The notes beneath the pieces were generated by a model. It searched no databases. It saw only the letters and a list, made by a program, of their open reading frames with translations, and was not told the DNA's origin. The position numbers and the translations under genes were made by a program. DNA of 64,000 nucleotides from Myxococcus hansupus (GTDB taxonomy: Bacteria > Myxococcota > Myxococcia > Myxococcales > Myxococcaceae). The stretch spans positions 8,080,501 to 8,144,500 of the forward strand of contig NZ_CP012109.1 in NCBI RefSeq assembly GCF_000280925.3, in the 5' to 3' direction. Of the stretch, positions 46,072 through 57,591 are shown in pieces; within the stretch, counting starts at the first letter, position 1, and the number at the start of each line of letters is the position of its first letter.

Positions 46072-47079
46072 CTAGGCGTGGTGCGCCTTGCCGTGGTCGT
46101 GGTTGTGGCTGCCCTCGGCCGCGTGGCCGTGGTCGTCATGGTGGTGGCCCATGGCCACGCTCATGCCGATGAAGAGCGCCGACAGCATCGTGAAGACGTA
46201 GGCCTGCACGAAGGCCACGAACAGCTCGAGCAGGTAGATGGCGAAGGCGAAGGGCACGCTCACCAGCGCCACCGCCGGGTGGCCGAGGATGAAGATGAGG
46301 CCCAGGAGGAAGAAGAGGACGATGTGGCCCGCCAGCATGTTGGCGAACAGACGCATCGTGAGGGCGAAGGGCTTGGTGAACAGGCCCAGGACCTCGACCG
46401 GAATCATGATGGGCCACAGCGCCCAGTGCACGCCGCCCGTCAGGTGCTTCAGGTAGCCGCCCAGGCCCGCCGCGCGGATGCCCGCGAGCTGGGTGACGAA
46501 GAAGGTGCAGACCGCCAACGTCGCGGTGACGGCCAGGTTGCCGGTGGCCGTCGCCATCCAGGGAATCAGGCCCAGCAGGTTCATGAAGAGGACGAAGAAG
46601 AACGCCGTGAGCAGGTAGGGCACGTAGCGGGGGCCCTCTTCCTTGCCGATGTTCTTGATGGCCAGCTCGTCACGAACGAACAGCACCAGCATCTCGATGA
46701 TGTTGGCGCCCGCGCCGCGCGGCACCAGCTTCGACTTGTCGCGGTTGCTCCAGATGAACAGGGTCGCCATCAGCAGCAAGGCGGCCAGCCACATCATCAC
46801 GGTGTGCTTCGTGATGGACAGGTCCAGGCAGCCTTCCGTCAGGCCCGGAATCTCCTGACCGTGCGACGTCATCCGGGGCGCGCACCCGTCCGCCTTCAGC
46901 GGGACCAGAATTTGAGGCAGGTCCGCCGCGTGGATGGGGTTGCTCAGCGGGACTTCAATCTCCAGGTACGGCGAGTCCACGACGTGGTGGAGGATGTACC
47001 CCGGCACGTCGTCCTCGGACCCTGCGGCCCACGCCGTGGCAGCGAACAGACTGGCGAACAGCACCATTGCCTTGCGCAT
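46072..47079 (-). CDS. atpB: ATP synthase Fo subunit a, with N- and C-terminal extensions
   Basis: 335 residues; the ATG at 47079 overlaps the previous stop (TGATG). The membrane core (about 90-310) includes 'FALTMRLFANMLAGH' with the essential Arg facing the c-ring. Before it lies a signal-peptide-like helix ending AWA, then about 70 residues outside the membrane with two Cys (near 67 and 84). This arrangement is known from Bacteroidetes-type subunit a. After it lies a His/Asp-rich tail of about 25 residues (GHHHDDHGH...HNHDHGKAHHA). Confidence 0.93.
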   Translation of the reverse strand: MRKAMVLFASLFAATAWAAGSEDDVPGYILHHVVDSPYLEIEVPLSNPIHAADLPQILVPLKADGCAPRMTSHGQEIPGLTEGCLDLSITKHTVMMWLAALLLMATLFIWSNRDKSKLVPRGAGANIIEMLVLFVRDELAIKNIGKEEGPRYVPYLLTAFFFVLFMNLLGLIPWMATATGNLAVTATLAVCTFFVTQLAGIRAAGLGGYLKHLTGGVHWALWPIMIPVEVLGLFTKPFALTMRLFANMLAGHIVLFFLLGLIFILGHPAVALVSVPFAFAIYLLELFVAFVQAYVFTMLSALFIGMSVAMGHHHDDHGHAAEGSHNHDHGKAHHA

Positions 47080-47492
47080 CACTCGTCTCCGCCCGCCGAT
47101 TCCTTCGACGCGGCCATCACGTAGCTCACTTCAATCCACTGCAGCGCGAAGTAGACGCCGAAGAAACCGGCGATGAACGGCACCGCCGCCATTCCCCGCG
47201 ACACCACGCCCAACAGCCCCGCCAACACGCCCACGGCCCGAAGGCCAAAAATGATTCCAACCACCTTCAGCGCGGCGTTGAGGTCCTGCCGCACCGCCCG
47301 CCGTTTCAGCACCAGGGCCACCGCGCCCGTCACCGCCGCCAGCCCCACACCCCAGAGCGCCGAAACCCGGTCTTCCACCACCTGCGGCATCAACGCCGCC
47401 AGCGCCAACCCGACCACCGCCACGCCACCCGCCAGCGCCGCATGACTCCGGAAGGAGTCCGTCCCACCACCACCACCGCCCCGCGCCGTCAC
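47079..47492 (-). CDS. ATP synthase subunit I-like membrane protein
   Basis: 137 residues from the GTG at 47492, which overlaps the previous stop (GTGA) and has GGGGAGG 5-6 bases upstream. Four hydrophobic helices: about 20-38, 43-62, 75-97 and 100-122. It begins with Gly-rich residues. Position directly before atpB is that of subunit I/AtpI-type assembly factors, which assist c-ring or Mg handling. The sequence itself is too divergent for a firm family call. Confidence 0.7.
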   Translation of the reverse strand: MTARGGGGGGTDSFRSHAALAGGVAVVGLALAALMPQVVEDRVSALWGVGLAAVTGAVALVLKRRAVRQDLNAALKVVGIIFGLRAVGVLAGLLGVVSRGMAAVPFIAGFFGVYFALQWIEVSYVMAASKESAGGDE

Positions 47493-47755
47493 TTCCGCCT
47501 CCCCAGCCGGGACATCTCGCGGAGGAATCCGTAGAAGCCCACGCAGATGCCCGCCAAGCTCAGCACCACCATCAACCAGGGGCCCGTCTCCAACCACTTG
47601 TCCAGCCAGTAGCCGCCCAACACCCCCACCACCGCCCCGCCCACCAGCTTCCACACCGCCGCGATGTAGGGCTGCGCGGCCCTCATCTGCCGAGCCGTTT
47701 CACCCAGCTCGGCGCCGTCCGAACCGCCCGGTTTCCGGGGCTCCTTCACTTCCAT
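47489..47755 (-). CDS. atpZ: AtpZ/AtpI family protein
   Basis: 88 residues from the ATG at 47755, with GGGGAGGCG 6 bases upstream. Two helices with 'VWKLVGGAVVGVLGGYWLDKWLETGPWLMVVLSLAGICVGFYGFLREM' style sequence, the AtpZ/AtpI pattern (GxxxGxxLDxxxxTxPWxxxxGxxxG). First gene of the Fo operon; AtpZ/AtpI help assemble the c-ring. The open frame runs on upstream to 48139 but is not protein-like. Confidence 0.85.
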   Translation of the reverse strand: MEVKEPRKPGGSDGAELGETARQMRAAQPYIAAVWKLVGGAVVGVLGGYWLDKWLETGPWLMVVLSLAGICVGFYGFLREMSRLGRRK

Positions 47756-48165
47756 TCGGACGCCTCCCCAAACCCCGGGAAAACCTCGCGTTTCCAACCC
47801 CGCCAGCCCCAACCCCTCGACGCGCGGGCGCCGCTTAACACCGAACACGCGACACACGCAACCGCTACCATGGGCAGCCAGGCCCCGGCCCCCAGTCGCG
47901 ATTGCCGCTTCGGCAAGCTCAGCTACCGCCGATCTGCCCCGCATGAGACCGCCTCTGGCGCCCTTCTCCGGGCCGACAGGGGCCTTGGCCAGGGTGAACC
48001 CCACCAGGCGGGCTTCCCGGGGCCTGGCGCCGCGCCTGGGGGCTTGAGCCTGCCCCAATACCCCGGTGCCGGACGGGCGGGCGGTGCCCTCCCCCCTCCT
48101 GGGCGCCTGGGAGCCCGCGTCGCCAGCTTGCCCAGACACGCTCCATCACGCCTTTGGAGGACTCC
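47756..48165. promoter_or_regulatory. Divergent intergenic region, Fo operon / PEBP gene
   Basis: 410 bases with no credible gene. It must hold the promoter of the minus-strand ATP synthase operon and that of the plus-strand PEBP gene. No specific motif could be recognised. Long open frames here reflect base composition only. Confidence 0.45.
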
Positions 48166-48687
48166 ATGCCGAAGCCGCTCGTGCTCACGTCCCCCCGCTT
48201 CAAGGACGGCGACCTCATCCCCATTGCCTACACCGGCGAGGGGGAGGACATCTCTCCACCGCTCCAATGGACCGGCATGCCGGCCGGGACGAAGAGCCTG
48301 GCCCTCATCGTGGAGGACCCGGACGCGCCGGATCCGCGCAACCCGCAGATGACCTTCTCCCACTGGGTCATCTACAACATCCCCCCCTCCGCCCAGGGCC
48401 TGCCCGAGGGCGCCACGCCGGACGTGCTCCCGGAAGGCGCCCGGCAGGGGCAAAATGACTTCCGCCGGCAGGACTACGGCGGCCCCATGCCGCCCGTTGG
48501 CATGCACCGGTACTTCTTCCGCCTGTTCGCGCTGGACACGGTGCTGCCCGATCTGGGGCGGGCCGCCTCCCGCACCCAGCTCCGGGAGGCCATGGAGGGC
48601 CACATCCTGGGTGAGGCCGAGCTCATCGGCCTGTACACCAAGGTCCACCACCGCGGCGCGGAGTCGCCGGGGGCCTCCCCGGCCTGA
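48166..48687 (+). CDS. YbhB/YbcL family (PEBP, Raf kinase inhibitor-like) protein
   Basis: 173 residues; TGGAGG lies 5 bases before the ATG at 48166. Signature 'GEDISPPLQWTGMPAGTKSLALIVEDPDAPD' and 'FSHWVIYNIP', then 'GPMPPVGMHRYFFRLFALD' (the PEBP ligand pocket with DPD and GxHRY). No signal peptide, so cytosolic, as in YbhB. The natural ligand is unknown. Confidence 0.92.
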   Translation: MPKPLVLTSPRFKDGDLIPIAYTGEGEDISPPLQWTGMPAGTKSLALIVEDPDAPDPRNPQMTFSHWVIYNIPPSAQGLPEGATPDVLPEGARQGQNDFRRQDYGGPMPPVGMHRYFFRLFALDTVLPDLGRAASRTQLREAMEGHILGEAELIGLYTKVHHRGAESPGASPA

Positions 48688-48856
48688 GTCCGACTCGGGG
48701 AGCCTTCTTGGCATCTCCACGGGGCCTGGCTGCCATGCGCGGCCGGGCCCTTCCTACGGGTAAGCCGCAGGCGGACCCGCGCGTTGTGGGATGGTGGGCG
48801 AAGCGACGTGTGGGCGATTTCACCCGGCGTGGAAGCGGTGGAAGAGTCGTACCGCC

Positions 48857-51493
<2,637 letters not shown>

Positions 51494-51545
51494 CGCGTTC
51501 AAAGCTCACGCGTCCGGGGCGCAATTGCCTTCGCGAGGAGCTGAA

Positions 51546-52397
51546 ATGCACCGCCATGCCGTCATCCTGGGAGTCCTTCTTTGTCTGGGCAGCACCGCGG
51601 TCCGCGCCCAAGCCGCGTCGGACGAGCCCCGGGTCCAACTGAAGTTCGTGGGAGAGATGGGGTTCCTGGACGTGCTGGCGCACAGCATTCGCCAGGGCAG
51701 TGACGGCACGCTGTTCCGTTACGTGGATGACGGTGGGCAGGACAACCTCTACAACTTCATGCGCCTGTCCGCGGAGCTGACCCTCAAGGGGCGGCACACG
51801 GTGGTGTTCCTCTACCAGCCGCTGGCCATCGACACGCAGGTGGTGCTCAAGCGGGACGTGCGCATCGACGCGCTGGACTTCCCCGCGGGCACGCCGCTGA
51901 ACGTGAACTACAGCTTCCCCTTCTACCGGGCCAGCTACCTGTTCGACCTGCTGGCCGGACCGGACCGCGAGCTGTCCGTCGGGGTGTCGCTGCAACTGCG
52001 CAACGCGAACTACGTCTTCACCTCGGCGGACGGGACGCTGCGGCGGACGGCGCGGGACGTGGGGCCGGTTCCGCTGCTCAAGGTGCGCGGCCGGTGGGGC
52101 CTGGGCGGCGGATGGTGGGTGGGCTTCGAGGCGGATGGCAGCTACGCGCCCACGGCCATCATCAACGGGGACCGTGACTCCAACACCACGGGCGCGCTGC
52201 TGGATGCGTCCCTGCGCGGCGGGGTTCGCATCACCGAGAACATCGATGCGTTCCTCAACCTGCGCTACCTGGGCGGCGGCGCGCGCGGCACGTCGGACGA
52301 CAACGAGGATGAGTTCGGCGACGGGTTCACCAGCAACTGGATTGACACCGCCACCATCAGCCTGGGCTTCAGCTACCGGCTGCCTTCGGGGAGCTGA
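51546..52397 (+). CDS. Outer-membrane beta-barrel protein
   Basis: 283 residues; GAGGAG 6 bases before the ATG at 51546. Signal peptide ends VRAQA. The rest alternates hydrophobic and polar residues in strands, with aromatic girdles such as 'FYRASYLFDLL' and 'GGGWWVGFEADGSY', and ends 'ISLGFSYRLPSGS' near a barrel-type C-terminal strand. Size suits an 8-12 strand barrel. Function unknown. Confidence 0.75.
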   Translation: MHRHAVILGVLLCLGSTAVRAQAASDEPRVQLKFVGEMGFLDVLAHSIRQGSDGTLFRYVDDGGQDNLYNFMRLSAELTLKGRHTVVFLYQPLAIDTQVVLKRDVRIDALDFPAGTPLNVNYSFPFYRASYLFDLLAGPDRELSVGVSLQLRNANYVFTSADGTLRRTARDVGPVPLLKVRGRWGLGGGWWVGFEADGSYAPTAIINGDRDSNTTGALLDASLRGGVRITENIDAFLNLRYLGGGARGTSDDNEDEFGDGFTSNWIDTATISLGFSYRLPSGS

Positions 52398-52418
52398 CGC
52401 CGGACGACGCAGCGCGCG

Positions 52419-55058
52419 TCAGGAGAGCGCCCACGCCAGTGCGAGCCCCAAGGCACAGGCGCCCGTGAACAGCCCCGCGGCGAGCCAGGTCCGCCGGCCG
52501 CGGAGCCAGGTCGCGGTGGTCTGTTCGGGCTCCACCGCGGGGAGTTCGTCGTCGCCGGTGATGGCGCGCACCAACGCCAACCGGCGCGCCTCCACGGCCG
52601 CGGCGTCCACGGCCTGGGAGATGTCCACGCCGAAGCCCACCTGCGTCTCCCGGGTGGCTCGGCGCAGCGGCGCGGCCGCGGGGTTCGCGCGGGTGGGATT
52701 CACCTCCGTCACGGTGACATCCTCGGGCGTGGTGGCGCTGGCCCCCTGCCCCCGGGCGGCGTTGGCGCGCTCGAGCGCGACCATCAGCTTCTCCGCGTCG
52801 ACGGCTTCGGTGGTCGCGGCATCCGCTGGACCGGCAACGGCGCCGAGCGAGCCAGCACGCGGCATCCTGGGCGGCTCGGTGGGGGCCTCCGCCATCCCGG
52901 CGTCCATGTGGGCCGCGACGGCCGCGGCGATGCGGTCGCGCCCGGACTGAATGACGGTGGTCTCCGCATCCGCGTCACTGAATGCGCTCGCCACCGCGCG
53001 CCTCGCCCCAATGGCGGTGGACTTCGCGTCCGTGTCTCCGTGCACACTTGAAGCGCGGTGTCGCGACGCGGCGGCGGTGGATTCGGGCACACCATCGCCA
53101 TGGCCACTCGAAGCGCCGCGCCTGGGCCCAACTGCGGTGGATTCGAACTCCTCATCGCCGAGACCACTCGAAGCACCTCGCGGCGACCCGACCGCAGTGG
53201 TCTCCGCGTCCTCGTCACGGAGTGAACCTGAAGCGCGTTGCCGTGATGCAACTGCGGCCGCTCCGGACTCCCCATCGCCGGGACCACTGGAAGCCCCGCG
53301 CCTTGACGCAACCGCCGTGGACTCCGCGTCACTGGATGCACTTGAAGTTCGGTGCCGCGACTCACCAGCGGTGGCTCCGGACTCCCCACCGCCAAGGCCA
53401 TTCGGAACGCCTCGCCTCGGTCCAACAGCGGTGGGCTCCGCGTCCTCATCACGGAGCACGTCCGTTGCCCCATGACTCCACGGTTCGGAAGGCGTGGCAC
53501 GCGCGTCGCCGTCCGTGCGCGCGGAGGTAGGCCCGCCACGCTCCGGTTGGACGACGGTCGCCTCGTCATCCCCGTCCGCATGGGCCTCGGCAAGTGCCAC
53601 ACGGACAGCGGCCCCTTCGGCGGTGCCGGTGCGAGCCCTCGCGGGTGCGCCATGCGCCGTCCAGGTCACCGTGGCCGCCGCATCCTCGACGCGAGCAGCC
53701 CCGCCCTGCGGCGTGTGCCCACGCCCCGCGCCACCGCGAGCGTCCGGCGGTTCGCCGTGCGGCCCTTGAGCACTGCGCGGTCGTCCGCGGAGAGCGTCCG
53801 CGACCGTCGACTCTTCCTCCGTGCCATACAGCGCGGTGGCCTGCGCTCCACGGCTGGGAGCACCTCGCCCCTGCGCTTCACGTGGCGCCGACTCTCCGTG
53901 CGCATCCGGCCGCGTCGCGGTGGGCTCGGCCCCGGCAGGTGCCGCATCGGCAGCCGCACGCTCCGCCGGAACGAAGTCCTCGGGCGCCTCGATGCCGCCG
54001 TGCTCGAACGCGAGCGCGGTGGGAGGCACCAGCACCGTCGCCAGCTCCGGCTCGGTGAGCTGCCGCGAGCGCGCCTCGCGCAGCAGCTCCCGGAGCACGA
54101 GTTCCTCTGCCTTCTTCTCCCGGGGGAAGGCTCCCGAGATGAAGCGCGCCAGGTCCGCGTCGCCCACGTTGGGCGCCAGCTTCGCCTTCAGCCGCGCCAG
54201 CTCCGCGCCCATGGCCCCCGCATCTGGAAATCGGTTGTCGGGCTCGGAGGCGAGCGCGCGCATCAGGAGCGCATCCACGCTGGACGGCACACCTTCGCGG
54301 ACGCGGCCCGCCGGCTCCCACTGGGGATACGCCGCGCGCCGCCACCGCTCCACCGGGTCTCCCCGCTGCGCCAAGGGCCGCCACGCGAACAGCTCCCACA
54401 GCAGCGCGCCCACCGCGTACACGTCCGCGCGCCGGTCCACGAGGCGCTTCCGCGCCTGCTCCGGCGCCATGTACGTCAGGTTGCCAATCACCACCCGGGG
54501 CGCGGTCTGCTGCTCCTTCAGCGTGGACTGCGCCGCGCCGAAGTCGATGATCTTCACCTCGCCCGCGTAGCTGATGCACACGTTCGCCGGAGACAGGTCT
54601 CGGTGAACCAGGTGCAGCGGGTGGCCGGACTCGTCCGTCGCGTCGTGCGCGTACGCCAGGCCCTCGCACAGCCGCTGCCCCAGGTGCAGCATGATGCCCA
54701 AGGGCAACGTCTTCCCGAGCTGCCGCAACCGGTACGTCAGCCGGCTGAGCGTCTTGCCCTGCACGTACTCCATCGACAGGTAGAGCTGCCCATCCACCTC
54801 GCCCATCGCGTACACGCGCGCGATGTTCGGATGGTGGAGCCGCACCACCACGCGGGCCTCGTCGCGGAAGCGGCCGGCGAACTGCGGACTCGCCATGAGC
54901 TGCGGGAGGACCTTCTTCACCACGCAGGCGCGGCGGGGTGACTCCTCTCGCGCGAGGAACACCTCTCCCATGCCCCCGGCGCCAATGCGGCGCACGAGGG
55001 TATAGGAACCGAAGCGAACGGGCCCCGAGAGGGGCTCGGGCTCAATCGGCCTTGCCAA
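52419..55058 (-). CDS. Ser/Thr protein kinase with 20-residue repeats and C-terminal membrane anchor
   Basis: 879 residues from the TTG at 55058, which overlaps the end of hemL by 17 bp; no ATG or GTG fits between it and the kinase domain, and the nearest ATG lies well inside hemL. Kinase domain (about 15-290): Gly-rich loop RRIGAGGMGEV, Lys48, Glu67, HRD catalytic loop HRDLSPANV (Asp154) and DFG 172-174. Residues about 400-760 are low complexity with tandem 20-residue repeats. One membrane helix near the C-terminus (about 860-879) anchors it with the kinase in the cytoplasm. Confidence 0.88.
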   Translation of the reverse strand: MARPIEPEPLSGPVRFGSYTLVRRIGAGGMGEVFLAREESPRRACVVKKVLPQLMASPQFAGRFRDEARVVVRLHHPNIARVYAMGEVDGQLYLSMEYVQGKTLSRLTYRLRQLGKTLPLGIMLHLGQRLCEGLAYAHDATDESGHPLHLVHRDLSPANVCISYAGEVKIIDFGAAQSTLKEQQTAPRVVIGNLTYMAPEQARKRLVDRRADVYAVGALLWELFAWRPLAQRGDPVERWRRAAYPQWEPAGRVREGVPSSVDALLMRALASEPDNRFPDAGAMGAELARLKAKLAPNVGDADLARFISGAFPREKKAEELVLRELLREARSRQLTEPELATVLVPPTALAFEHGGIEAPEDFVPAERAAADAAPAGAEPTATRPDAHGESAPREAQGRGAPSRGAQATALYGTEEESTVADALRGRPRSAQGPHGEPPDARGGAGRGHTPQGGAARVEDAAATVTWTAHGAPARARTGTAEGAAVRVALAEAHADGDDEATVVQPERGGPTSARTDGDARATPSEPWSHGATDVLRDEDAEPTAVGPRRGVPNGLGGGESGATAGESRHRTSSASSDAESTAVASRRGASSGPGDGESGAAAVASRQRASGSLRDEDAETTAVGSPRGASSGLGDEEFESTAVGPRRGASSGHGDGVPESTAAASRHRASSVHGDTDAKSTAIGARRAVASAFSDADAETTVIQSGRDRIAAAVAAHMDAGMAEAPTEPPRMPRAGSLGAVAGPADAATTEAVDAEKLMVALERANAARGQGASATTPEDVTVTEVNPTRANPAAAPLRRATRETQVGFGVDISQAVDAAAVEARRLALVRAITGDDELPAVEPEQTTATWLRGRRTWLAAGLFTGACALGLALAWALS
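52935..53460 (-). repeat. About eight tandem 60-bp coding repeats in the kinase gene
   Basis: Units of about 20 residues with consensus D-x-D-A-E-[ST]-T-A-V-x-x-R-R-G-A-S-S-G-x-G. Units range from 18 to 21 residues and the last is truncated (DADAETTVIQSGRD). Each has a Thr two residues after an acidic residue. Confidence 0.85.
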
Positions 55059-56337
55059 GCGAACGGAAGGCCTTTCTCGCCGCCGCGAGCACATGGGCGA
55101 CTTCCGGCTCGCCCATGGCCAGCGACACGAACGCCGCCTCGAACTGGCTGGGCGGCAGGTAGACACCTTCATTCAACATCGCGTGGAAGAACCGACCGAA
55201 GCGCGCCGTGTCCGCCTTCTTCGCGCTGGTGTAGTCGTAGACAGGCTCGCCCGTGAAGAACACGGTGAGCATGCTGCCCACGCGGTTGACGGTGACGGGG
55301 ACGTCGGCGGCGCGCGCCTCGGCGAGCAGCCCGACCTCCAGCATGCGGCTCACTTCCTCCAGCCGCGCGTAGGTGCCAGGCGCGGCCAGGGCCTTGAGAC
55401 ACGCCATGCCCGCGGCCACCGCCACCGGGTTCCCCGACAGCGTGCCGGACTGGTACACCGGCCCCGCGGGCGCCACCTGCTCCATGATGTCGCGACGGCC
55501 ACCGTACGCGCCCAGCGGCATGCCACCGCCCACCACCTTCGCCATCGTGGTGAGGTCCGGCTTGAGGCCGTACAGCTCCTGCGCGCCGCCGCGAGACAGC
55601 CGGAAGCCCGTCATCACCTCGTCCAGCACCAGCAGCACGCCGTGCTTCTGGCAGAGCGCCTGCAAACCTTCGAGGTAACCGGGCTTCGGCACCAGCACGC
55701 CCATGTTGCCCACCACCGGCTCGATGATGGCGCAGGCGATGTCCTGCCCCTTCTCCGCGAAGAGGCGCTCCACGGCGGCCAGGTCGTTGAAGGGCGCGGT
55801 GAGCGTGAGCTTCGCCAGCGCGGACGGCACGCCCGGCGAGTCCGGCAGGCCCAGCGTCTCCACGCCGCTGCCCGCCTTCACCAGGAACGGGTCACCGGCA
55901 CCGTGGAAGCAGCCTTCGAACTTGAGGATGTGCTCGCGGCCCGTGAAGCCGCGCGCGACGCGGATGGCCGCCACCGTGGCCTCGGTGCCGCTGGAGACCA
56001 GCCGCACCATCTCCACCGCGGGCATGGTGGCACAGATGAGCTCCGCGAACTCGACCTCGCCGGCATGCGGCGCGCCGTAGGACGAACCCCGGCGCGCGGC
56101 GTCGATGATGGCGTCCACGATGGGCGGATAGGCGTGGCCCAGGATGAGCGGCCCCCAGCTCCCCACGAGGTCGACGTAGCGGTTGCCGTCCACATCCGTG
56201 AGCCAGGCGCCTGCGCCTTCACGGAAGAAGACCGGGTCGCCGCCAACGCCTCGGAAGGCACGCACCGGAGAGTTCACTCCGCCGGGAATGCGTGCCTGCG
56301 CGCGAGCGAAGAGGGCCTGACTGTGAGCGTGGTTCAT
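55042..56337 (-). CDS. hemL: Glutamate-1-semialdehyde 2,1-aminomutase
   Basis: 431 residues from the ATG at 56337 (MNHAHSQALFARAQ), the canonical N-terminus; an ATG at 56349 is also possible. Class III PLP aminotransferase with 'IPGGVNSPVRAFRGVGGDPVF', 'SSGTEATVAAIRVARGFTGR', 'LVLDEVMTGFR' and the PLP Lys in MAKVVGGGMPLGAYGG. It converts glutamate-1-semialdehyde to 5-aminolevulinate, the C5 route of tetrapyrrole synthesis. The downstream kinase gene overlaps its 3' end, so the two are co-transcribed. Confidence 0.96.
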   Translation of the reverse strand: MNHAHSQALFARAQARIPGGVNSPVRAFRGVGGDPVFFREGAGAWLTDVDGNRYVDLVGSWGPLILGHAYPPIVDAIIDAARRGSSYGAPHAGEVEFAELICATMPAVEMVRLVSSGTEATVAAIRVARGFTGREHILKFEGCFHGAGDPFLVKAGSGVETLGLPDSPGVPSALAKLTLTAPFNDLAAVERLFAEKGQDIACAIIEPVVGNMGVLVPKPGYLEGLQALCQKHGVLLVLDEVMTGFRLSRGGAQELYGLKPDLTTMAKVVGGGMPLGAYGGRRDIMEQVAPAGPVYQSGTLSGNPVAVAAGMACLKALAAPGTYARLEEVSRMLEVGLLAEARAADVPVTVNRVGSMLTVFFTGEPVYDYTSAKKADTARFGRFFHAMLNEGVYLPPSQFEAAFVSLAMGEPEVAHVLAAARKAFRSLGKAD

Positions 56338-56599
56338 GGCGCGTTCCATAACACGTGACACGCGACTGCCTGCGTCCTCGCTCGCCCGCCCCCACGCCCC
56401 TCGCTGCTCCGCGCCGTCGCCGACACATTATGGACAGTCTCCGGCGGGCTGGAAGAAACCGCCTTTTCTTCGAATCTGACTAAACTGGATTGTTTCAGCG
56501 TCGCATCGTCCGAGGCCCGACACGCGGCCTCCGAGGCCCCGCCCCCGTCGAGCCATTTTGACCTGCACCCTTCTCCAGGACTCGTTAGGTACGCCGGCC

Positions 56600-57577
56600 A
56601 TGGCACAGACGAAACTCGAAGCACGCAAGCCCCTGGGGTCGACGGGGATTCAGGTCTCCCCGCTGAACCTGGGTGGAAACGTCTTTGGATGGACGGCCGA
56701 TGAGCCCACCTCGTTCGCGGTGCTCGATGCCTTCCTCGAAGGCGGCGGCAACTTCATCGACACGGCGGACGTGTATTCGAGCTGGGTCCCCGGCAATCGC
56801 GGCGGTGAGTCAGAGACGCTCATCGGCAAGTGGATGAAGGCGCGTGGCGCCAGGGACCGCGTCGTCATCGCCACCAAGGTCGGCTCGCAGACGGAGCTGG
56901 GCAAGGGCCTGGGCCGCGAGCACATCCAGCGCAGCGTGGAGGCGTCACTGCGCCGCCTGCAGGTGGACACCATCGACCTCTACTACGCCCACTACGAGGA
57001 CCTGGGCACGCCGGTGGACGAGACGATGGCGGCCTTCGACGCGCTGGTGCGCACGGGCAAGGTCCGCGCGCTGGGCGCGAGCAACCACTCCCCCAAGCAG
57101 CTCACCGACTCGCTGGAGGCCTCCAAGCGGAACAACCTCGCCCGGTACACGGTGCTGCAACCGCACTACAACCTCGTCGAGCGCAAGACCTACGAGTCGA
57201 CCCTCCGGGACATCTGCGAGCGCGAGGGGCTGGTGGTGGCGCCCTACTTCGCGCTGGCCTCGGGCTTCCTGACGGGCAAGTACCGCAAGGACCAGCCGCC
57301 TCCGAAGTCGGCGCGGGCCGAGGGCGTCCTGAAGAAGTACGGCAACGCCCGCGGCTGGGCCGTGATTGACGCCCTGGAGGAGGTGACGCGCCGCCACCCT
57401 GGCGCCAACTTCGCCCAGGTCGCGCTCGCGTGGCTCGCCGCGCAGCCCACCATCGTGGCGCCCATCGCGAGCGCGACGTCCGTTCAGCAGACCCAGGAAC
57501 TGCTGGGGGCGTTCACGTTGCAACTGACGGCGGAGGACCTCCGCACGCTCGACATTGCGTCCTCACGCGAGGCCTGA
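56600..57577 (+). CDS. Aldo/keto reductase
   Basis: 325 residues from the ATG at 56600. The catalytic tetrad is visible: Asp in DTADVYSS with its Tyr, Lys in ATKVGS and His in YYAHYED. The NADPH site follows as 'APIASATSVQQTQELLGAF'. It belongs to the tas/YghZ-like group. It acts on unknown carbonyl compounds in the cytoplasm. 14 bp upstream of rraA, so probably co-transcribed. Confidence 0.92.
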   Translation: MAQTKLEARKPLGSTGIQVSPLNLGGNVFGWTADEPTSFAVLDAFLEGGGNFIDTADVYSSWVPGNRGGESETLIGKWMKARGARDRVVIATKVGSQTELGKGLGREHIQRSVEASLRRLQVDTIDLYYAHYEDLGTPVDETMAAFDALVRTGKVRALGASNHSPKQLTDSLEASKRNNLARYTVLQPHYNLVERKTYESTLRDICEREGLVVAPYFALASGFLTGKYRKDQPPPKSARAEGVLKKYGNARGWAVIDALEEVTRRHPGANFAQVALAWLAAQPTIVAPIASATSVQQTQELLGAFTLQLTAEDLRTLDIASSREA

Positions 57578-57591
57578 GAAGGCTCGAAGCC

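Noticed and set aside
45936..46139. 67-codon frame between atpE and atpB
   Set aside because: Thr/Arg-rich composition typical of a shadow of the His-rich atpB tail; no start signals.
47756..48139. N-terminal extension of the AtpZ gene by up to 128 codons
   Set aside because: Arg/Gly/Pro-rich, no similarity, and a strong ribosome-binding site lies in front of the ATG at 47755.
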